From Amyelois transitella (taxonomy: Eukaryota; Arthropoda; Insecta; Lepidoptera; Pyralidae): a stretch of DNA of 64,000 bases. The DNA is taken from NCBI RefSeq assembly GCF_032362555.1, contig NC_083507.1, positions 6,079,001 to 6,143,000 of the forward strand, read 5' to 3'. This document shows, in pieces, positions 56,325 through 64,000 of the stretch (positions within the stretch are counted from its first letter, which is position 1; the number at the start of each line of letters is the position of its first letter). The notes under the pieces were generated by a model. It was not told where the DNA came from. It did no database searches and saw nothing but the letters and a program-made list of their open reading frames with translations. The translations under genes were made by a program, and so were the position numbers.

Positions 56325-58512
56325 AAGATCCCAGAGCCGTAAGACACAACTTATTTTCTAAAGAATAGATCTTTCGATTCTCAGTAGTCTTTCATGTACT
56401 TTTAATACCTGCATGTTTGTGAGACTTGCCCGGTGACACCTGCGCAGGTACCAGGCGAGAAAGGTAACTAAAAATCACAGTTACTTAACTTAAATTTATA
56501 TGACTGATTTTTATATATATTTTATAGAATATTACTCTGAAGTCATATCAGAGAAGTCAGACGCTTTCCATGCGCCAGAACTTTTGTCAGATGCTTTAAA
56601 GCTCTATCAAAAAAAAATTAACTTAATTTATTTTTAAATGTCTGACTTTTATATATGTTATTCAGATAACTATTACAAAGTTGTATTAAATCAGTCAGAC
56701 AGTTTGTAATGACCAAACACCCCTTAAACACAAGAATTACTCAGCCTCGAGTATGAGCGCGATAGCACAATGCGCATGCGCGTCAGAGTAAATATCTAAT
56801 ATTTGAAAAGTACTTACTGTTTTCAATTTCATATTTTTGCATATCTATTCAAATACGATGAAATTTATAATTAAAATAATAATTGATCATTTTTAAAATA
56901 ATATAATATATTGCATATAAATAGGGGAAAATGAATTTTTTTGTAGCAATAGCCTTTCAAAAAGAATGATTTTTATTTTATTTTAAAAAATATATCTATT
57001 ATAATAATTTCAATAGGAAAATAATTAATTATGATTAATCAATTGAATTATTATTTTATTGTCTCTTAATCATCTTCATCATCAAAATAATCATTTGAAT
57101 TTTCATCATTTATTAAATCTCTATACTGTCCACTCAAGTCATCGTCCTGATCCTCGGAGATGCAGAATCGTTTACCGATGAAAACTTGCAACAAGATATT
57201 TTTAACCAAGTACAAAAATTTATCTGCGAAACTTATAATGTTGCTGGTATACTTGACGTTAATACTGCCCGACTTCAGCTGTTTTTAAATAATTACACTG
57301 CTTCTGACATTAACGAAGACTTCAACCCAAAAAATTTAAGAAATTTCGACGCAAGCAATTTACCACCATGCAAAACTGAGTTATTTCAACAATTTCTTCG
57401 AGCTAATTGCATTACCAGCATATGGAATAATGCAAATCAAAAACAACCAACTATTTTTACTCCGGAAAATAATGGATGGACGTTACTTCTAACGTAGTAA
57501 TAACCAGTACCGTTTTCATTGGTTTGATGGTGACCAATTACCCGGATTCGTTAGCGAATCACTTCATGAACCAGGTACCGTACTTTGACTTTTGGCTTAC
57601 AATTTATTATATTTGTCATTCTATTTTTTAATTGTTTATGATTTTATTTTTACAGAAAATGCTGCCAGCAACGACAATCTAACTGATGATGAGGACGATG
57701 ACTTGAGTGGACAGTATAGAGATTTAATAAATGATGAAAATTCAAATGATTATTTTGATGATGAAGATGATTAAGAGACAAAATAATAATTCAATTGATT
57801 AATCATAATTAATTATTTTCCTATTGAAATTATTATAATAGATATATTTTTTAAAATAAAATAAAAATCATTCTTTTTGAAAGGCCATTGCTACAAAAAA
57901 ATTCATTTTCCCCTATTTATATGCAATATATTATATTATTTTAAAAATGATTAATTATTATTTTAATTATAAATTTCATCGTATTTGAATAGATATGCAA
58001 AAATATGAAATTGAAAACAGTAAGTACTTTTCAAATATTAGATATTTACTCTGACGCGCATACGCATTGTGCTATCGCGCTCATACTCGAGGCTGAGTAA
58101 TTCTTGTGTTTAAGGGGTGTTTGGTCATTACAAACTGTCTGACTGATTTAATACAACTTTGTAATAGGTATCTGAATAACATATATAAAAGTCAGACATT
58201 TAAAAATAAATTAAGTTAATTTTTTTTTGATAGAGCTTAAAAGCGTCTGACAAAAGTTCTGGCGCATGGAAAGCGTCTGACTTCTCTGATATGACTTCAG
58301 AGTAATATTCTATAAAATATATATAAAAATCAGTCATATAAATTTAAGTTAAGTAACTGTGATTTTTAGTTACCTTTCTCGCCTGGTACCTGCGCAGGTG
58401 TCACCGGGCAAGTCTCACAAACATGCAGGTATTAAAAGTACATGAAAGACTGCTGAGAATCGAAAGATCTATTCTTTAGAAAATAAGTTGTGTCTTACGG
58501 CTCTGGGATCTT
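56325..58512. mobile_element. Foldback DNA transposon with arms of about 820 bp
   Basis: Left arm 56325-57148 and right arm 57692-58512 are reverse complements with only scattered mismatches, around a 543-bp centre. The outer end reads AAGATCCCAGAGCCGTAAGA on each arm, read inward. The right arm contains the last exon, 3' UTR and terminus of a transposon gene, and the left arm holds the same parts inverted. The structure therefore has two copies of one transposon end, head to head. I found no clear target-site duplication and do not recognise the superfamily. Confidence 0.9.
57160..57774 (+). pseudogene. C-terminal remnant of an unidentified transposon protein
   Basis: The frame from DAESFTDENLQQDIF runs through LPPCKTELFQQFLRANCI, SIWNNANQKQPTIF and PENNGW to a stop at 57496. 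The continuation YRFHWFDGDQLPGFVSESL appears in another frame just after, so a frameshift breaks it. A GT-AG intron (57576-57655) then leads to a last exon with NLTDDEDDDLSGQYRDLIND and an acidic end (stop at 57774). The left arm encodes the same acidic C-terminus on the minus strand (about 57145-57069). The PPC...RAN...NGW layout resembles C-terminal parts of uncharacterised transposon-linked proteins, but I cannot name the family. Confidence 0.6.
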
Positions 58513-58670
58513 ACTCTACAAGGACAGTGATGTCATCAATCCTCTTTTATTTGTAGTGAACAGCAATTGATGTCAGTCGTGTTTTTTGAGCTAATCCATA
58601 TTAATATTTATTTTTTGCAGTTCTATCTATATTATTGTGTTTCTCTCAAGAAATATACTGCACTAGCGAC

Positions 58671-61600
58671 ATGGATCAGAAAGCTTTATCATCCGCTGTC
58701 GCAAAGTTTTCAGCTAAATTTTGCAATGTGAGTTATTAAAATTATTTTTTGCCAGCAATAAACTTAAAGTTGAAGTACAGTAAAAGCTCCCTATTCGCGC
58801 TTCCGTCATTCGCGTTTTCACTATTCGCGGTTTAAAAAAATGCAACCCAATTTCTTTATTCGCGGCTAAAAATTTCTTTATTCGCGGATCTAAAATTGCA
58901 TACAAAATTCCAATAGGTGTTTAAGGCAATATCTTTTGCAAGTGCCGTCAAATGGTACCGCCGAGCACTTTGACCTAAGCCGCCTTTGTCACATTTGCCG
59001 CAAACACCGCGGTTGGCGTTTTTGAAAATGTAAACAAACAGAAGAAAGCAACCTTATTTCTGAAACAATAAAGTATATTTTTAAATGTTGCCGTTCCGTT
59101 CTTTGGTAAAAGCCGCTTTGCCTATTTTATTGTTTTATCTTTCACATTCGTTACTTAAAATTGTGATCGAGTAACACATCTCTACTGCTCTCTTTGTTCT
59201 TCGCAATTAATAATGTCAACTAAAAAAATTGAAAAAATCTGTGTTACTGCTTAAAGTGAAAATAGAAATGCTTGATCGTTTACGCCTTGGAGAGTATCTA
59301 GGAACGTATCCCCATAAACCTATATAAATTACCATTCTGTATTCACGGTTTCTGTATTCGCGGCATATTTATGGAACCTATACCCCGCGAATAAAGAGAT
59401 TTTACTGTATTCAGAAGAATAATTACTTAGTAATTGCACTTCTATAGTTACTTATATGATTTTTTGTGAAAAATTTGTGTCAGTCAACTTTTTGAAGAGT
59501 TTTAATAAGATAGATATTTAAAGTTCAACAGTTAGAAAATTTTTGATTAGTTAAAATGTCTATGGTATTTTCTAGCCTGAAGGTTTATTTGTTCTGAATG
59601 TAACTGGAGTTTAACAATTTAACTCCAGTTACATTAATAATATTGAAAATTACATCCAAAATTGATAGATTTTGTGTTAAAAATAAACATTCCCAATGAC
59701 GTTAATATGATCAGGTATGAAAAAAAAATTGAACTCTACTATCAGAGTAATTTTTTGTGTTATATTTACATTCAATCACAATTTAAATTACAGTGATGTT
59801 TTAACCTCAAAACAATGTTTCTTTTTTTTTCACAGGAATTGGAGAAAAATAATAATGTTGTATCATCCCCACTATCAGCAGAGTTTGTTCTGGCTCTGTT
59901 GACCCTTGGGACCACAGATGTTGCACACACGGAGCTGCTGACTGTCCTCGGCATCCCAAATGATGAAGCTGTATGTACAGTATAATTTGATTAACTGTTT
60001 CATATAACCATACTAGAGGCCGCCCGCGACTTCGTCCGCATGGAAACCCTATCAATCCCGCGGGAACTCTGGGATAAAAAGTAGCCTATGTGTTATTCTG
60101 GGTCTTCAGCTACCTACATACCAAATTTCATGGTAATCGGTTCAGTAGTTTTTGCGTGAAAGAGTAACAAACATCCATACAAACTTTCGCCTTTATAATA
60201 GTAGTAGGATATAATTTTTTCTTAATTTGATTTGCATCAGATATAATGTTGTGATTGAAATATTGTGAATCACCTTCAAAACAGTCATGAATTTCTGTTT
60301 CATCATTCATGATTTCATTCAACAATTACAAATAATTTTAGAAAACTTGCCTGTTTATCACTTGACTATTTTGCAACTTGAGAAATGTAACAACCACTTT
60401 TATAGTTTCCAGAAAAGTGAGTTTAAAGAAAAGATGGGTATAATAATAGTAAAAAATCTGTTATAATTCTTACAAGTCTAGCTTTGTGCCCATTATGATA
60501 GCTTAAGCATTAATCACTTGCAAAATGTGTTCTAAACTCTTGAACCATACATAAAAAACAGTTATTATTATTTTTTAGATTCGTGAATCATTCTCTAAAG
60601 TTACATCTAAATTGAAGTCACTAAAAGGCATAACTCTAAATGTAGCCAATAAGGTATATATCATGGAGGGTGCATATGACTTACAGTCACCAATAAAGAG
60701 TGATGCAGTACGCGTGTTTGATGCAGAGTTGGAAAAGATCAACTTCAGTAAATCTGATGAATCTGCCAAGATTATAAATACATGGGTCAGTATTTTTTCA
60801 AACGAAAAAGAGAGTTTATTTGGTTGGGTTGGTAGAGGAAAAAGAAATCCTATAAATATATTTTTTTATGATACTTTTTTTCTTGAGATTTTATTGCTAT
60901 TATGTTGCTTGATGAGTTTGCAATTTTTTCGCCTCTGTCTGCTGAAAATTTGTACTGTGTTTGTATTTTTTTATTTATTTTCTACTCTGATTATATGTGT
61001 GTACATAAATATATGAAATGAACATTTTCAGGTTGAGAACAAGACAAACAATAAGATAAAGGACCTGTTATCACCAGACTCATTAGATGGTCTCACTCGT
61101 CTGGTTCTTGTCAATGCACTTTACTTCAAGGTACTAAATAGACAAGTGTAGAAAATATAGGATTTTATGAATTTTCTTACTTTCAACACAGCAATATTAT
61201 TCATATATATGATAGCATACCGTCCGCCTATTGTACTTTACAAATTGTAAATGTTACTATAAAAAATAAATTAATAAAAAATTTTAATACAACATAATTA
61301 CGGTAAAATAGTAACATACTTTTTATTATTCTTTTAATCTCTGTCCAAATCCTTCTTTGGAGTAAATGCAGCAAGATACATAATAAATTAAATTTTAATT
61401 TCAGGGCACTTGGGAGAAACAATTTGATTCAAATATGACAAAGGATCAACCTTTCCATGTGAATGCTGCGACATCAGTCAATGTGCCTATGATGTACCAG
61501 GAGAACCAATTTTATTATGGAGAAAGTGAAGAGTTACAGGCACAGGTATTTTATCATATTGTCATCACTATCCTGTTCTTTAACATCCTTAATAGATTTC

Positions 61601-62533
61601 CGTTACATTTTTTGCTATGCATTACCTACATGTAAATACTTTCCCTGTTTTATTTGGGATTTACCTATTTACCTAAAAGGTAAAAACGGGACCATATTAC
61701 TAAGCCTCAGCTTTCTGTCTGTCTCCAGGCTGTATCTCATAAACAGTGATAATAAGAATGCTAAGCTTTTTTTAATTATGTATTTCCGTTACCGCTATAA
61801 CAACAAATACTTAAAATAAAAATAATAAAATATTTAATATTTATACGCTATTTTGTGTACAAAATTCAGTGTTGATGAGCGAATTTTGTTTTATTTTTAG
61901 TTATTGGCCATGCCGTATGTCGGCGATGAGGCGCGTATGTTAATAGTTTTACCGAAAGAGATTGAGGGCCTGAGTGCAGTCCTGAAAAAGTTAGCAGGAG
62001 GTTACAACATTTTGGATGAAACAGAAAGGATGTTCCGCACCAAAGTACAAGTTACTATCCCTAAGTTTAAGATTGAAACCGAGATTGACTTGAAATCTCT
62101 TTTACCTAAGGTATTTTTTTTTATTATTCGTACTGCTTTATCGTTCAACGAAGTTTGAATATACTTGTTTAGAGTTAAACTATAACTATGTTATTCTCAT
62201 TTGGATATCCTTTTCAATTCTGTCTTAGTGAAACAGTTTACAAAAAAACTATGGTTCATGGTCTTTTTAGTTTCTGGTCACATTTTTATGCCGCATTGCT
62301 GGAATTAGGACTTTCTTGCTCCTGTATCTATAAAAAAGATACATCAGCATTATTTATTTAATCACACCGGATTTTTATGTCATTCCAGCTGGGAATTAAA
62401 CAGATCTTTGATGAAGAAAATTCGGGTTTGACCAAAATCCTTAATTCGGGTGAAAAAATCCATGTTTCCAAAGCGATACAAAAAGCTTTCATCGAGGTGA
62501 ACGAGGAAGGAGCGGAGGCCGCTGCTGCCACGG
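58671..62533 (+). CDS. Serpin, lacking its 3' reactive-loop exon in this window
   Basis: Seven exons in phase: 58671-58727, 59836-59970, 60579-60785, 61032-61130, 61405-61545, 61901-62110 and 62389-62533, giving 331 codons and ending in phase 1. Family blocks: [20 protein letters not shown] (helix B), [60 protein letters not shown] and the hinge [16 protein letters not shown]. An intact small-residue hinge fits an inhibitory serine-protease inhibitor. The reactive loop and last strands are missing and must lie past 64000. In moth serpin-1 genes this last exon is one of several mutually exclusive copies. The first exon has no signal peptide ([17 protein letters not shown]), so this form is either intracellular or has another first exon upstream. 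Confidence 0.92.
58778..59407. mobile_element. Non-autonomous pogo/Tigger-type element
   Basis: The ends CAGTAAAAGCTCCCTATTCG and, inverted, CAGTAAAATCTCTTTATTCG form terminal inverted repeats with TA on both sides (58776-58777, 59408-59409). The 630-bp interior has several TATTCGCGG repeats and no transposase frame. It sits in the first serpin intron. Confidence 0.85.
60013..60209 (-). mobile_element. Short non-autonomous Helitron, second copy
   Basis: The same 197 bp as 34210-34406, apparently without a mismatch. It lies in the serpin intron after the exon ending at 59970. It has TC and CTAG ends and an A/T insertion site. Confidence 0.8.
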
Positions 62534-64000
62534 GTAAGCAACCTTCTCATAATTTTACCTGAAGTGTGTATTTCATTTGACTAAATTCAGAAGTCGTAAA
62601 TAATTCAGTAACTAATTGGAGAAAAGTGAAATAAATTATATTAGGAAAATTTCTAGAAGCGCATATTATTTTCTATTCAATCAGATGTCATAAATGATTC
62701 AGTAACGTATTCAGACAAGTGAAATATCACTCAGGAAGTAGCTGTCATGAAACGATAATTCCTGATTGACCAATACATGAATTAATTTTATTCATTATGA
62801 TGATATAGCAGATGTTTAGTAAATGATGTATTTCATTTTTTCGTTAAGGATGGCTAAGTTTCTGTGTCATTAAGCGGGGGCTTGTAGTTTTTAATCATTC
62901 CTTATAACTGTAATGTCCTGATGCTTTTGTGAACTAAGGACAAAGTTAAATATCTAGTTATTTAGTAGACATTAGTTTAATTGACAAACACATGGACAAC
63001 GAGACTAAACGTATTGCCAAAATTATGCGTTAATTTACATAAAAAAGAAACCTTTGGATCAAGATATTTCAAGCAAAAGAGAAAAAGCCATTGAAGTTGT
63101 TTCTGAAAGATAATATTGATTTATTGAAACAAATTATTCTGTCATATATATTTATCAGTTTACCTTTAAATGATAAACAAGTGATATTAAATTATCTAAT
63201 GACGGTGGTTTTTATCTTGCATTTGTGGAATGTGCTTATTGCTGTCCATTTCTAAATTATTTATTTTCTACGTATGCACTGAACATATGTATATCTGCAC
63301 AATAACTTGTAAAACGATAGATGAAACACGCTAACCAGCATTTTCTTTTATCTACAAATGCGATAAGTTGTTGGTAAAACAACGATAGGCATGCATGTAC
63401 TCTTATGTAGGTACCATAATTACGAACTAGTATGATTTTTTGGGTGAATCATCGACCAATTTCACCGATACACGATGACCTGTTTGTTGCAAACGTGCGT
63501 GTTATCTCATGGGCAACTAAGTAGGTATATACTAGTAAAATTATGCCTGTTAATATGCAAAAATACTCAGTTTGTATTTTTACAATTTAATAAATATTCT
63601 CTTGGTATCTAGAGGCATGTGAGTCCGTCGCCAAGAAAAGCAAGTGACGCTCAAGGGCACTACATACCTTCTTTCGAAAGGTTGCGTCGTTTTGCATATT
63701 CCAAGAAACCCTCTAGTTTGCTCTAATGTGGCTGAATGACAAAAAATTTCACGCACACTTTTTATTATGGTGATGGTTCATAAAATTGCTTGTTGTTTAA
63801 TGTTTGCATTGGACGTTCTCACATTAGTGTTTTGTCAACCATCGATCACGATTAAGCGTCCAAACAAGTTACTAATAAAATAATGGTCAATCTGTTCTAT
63901 TTTTTTATACATAAATTCGATTGGTTGGTAAAAATTTAATGTAATAAGAGCGGTCCCTGTGAATCGTTTGCGAGTGTATACGTGTGCGGCGCAGCTGGAG
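62534..64000. other. Serpin intron, no exon recognised
   Basis: AT-rich. I searched for an acceptor followed by a serpin C-terminal strand (a block like the FxADHPFxFxI type) and found none, so the 3' exon or exons lie downstream. The sequence becomes GC-richer at the very end. Confidence 0.5.

Noticed and set aside
1-64000. CRISPR arrays, rRNA genes or bacterial operons
   Set aside because: No regular direct-repeat/spacer pattern or rRNA-like sequence was seen, and the gene content is clearly insect nuclear DNA.

Overview
This is nuclear DNA from a moth or butterfly. The genes are intron-split, AT-rich and animal-type. The interspersed repeats are of kinds typical of Lepidoptera: RTE LINEs ending in short TATG repeats, tRNA-headed SINEs, short Helitrons ending CTAG, mariner and pogo relics. 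Names rest on protein-family recognition by eye, since no search was run. Exon limits were set by GT/AG sites and reading phase.

Layout. (1) 26-5394, plus: the 3' part of an F-box/LRR-type gene, ending in a large Ser/Pro-rich last exon, with a long 3' UTR. (2) 10899-16360, minus: Rabl6, a Rab-like GTPase, with LINE and SINE insertions in its middle. (3) 17570-18344, minus: a two-exon SMIM8 membrane protein gene. (4) 19203-27410, plus and divergent from SMIM8: a 13-exon gene for a 592-residue protein equivalent to only the C-terminal (Fn3) part of host cell factor HCF. (5) 28242-45795, minus: Rim, the presynaptic active-zone scaffold, with 22 mapped exons (1,909 codons) carrying zinc finger, PDZ, C2A, a RIM-BP-binding motif and C2B, plus one likely alternative exon. 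(6) 48942-49400, minus: an intronless, divergent COX6A-like gene. (7) 50170-55763, plus: a complete I-clade-like LINE with both ORFs open and a 13-bp target-site duplication. (8) 56325-58512: an inverted repeat with arms of about 820 bp, built from two opposed ends of one unidentified DNA transposon. (9) 58671-62533, plus: a serpin gene whose reactive-loop exon or exons lie beyond the window.

The host genes look like unrelated neighbours, not one pathway. SMIM8/HCF form a divergent pair and HCF/Rim a convergent pair. The most notable points are the free-standing HCF C-terminal gene, the alternative Rim exon, the foldback transposon, the intact LINE, and a SINE family that shares its 3' tail with the RTE LINE in the same window. 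I found no CRISPR array, rRNA or genuine tRNA gene.
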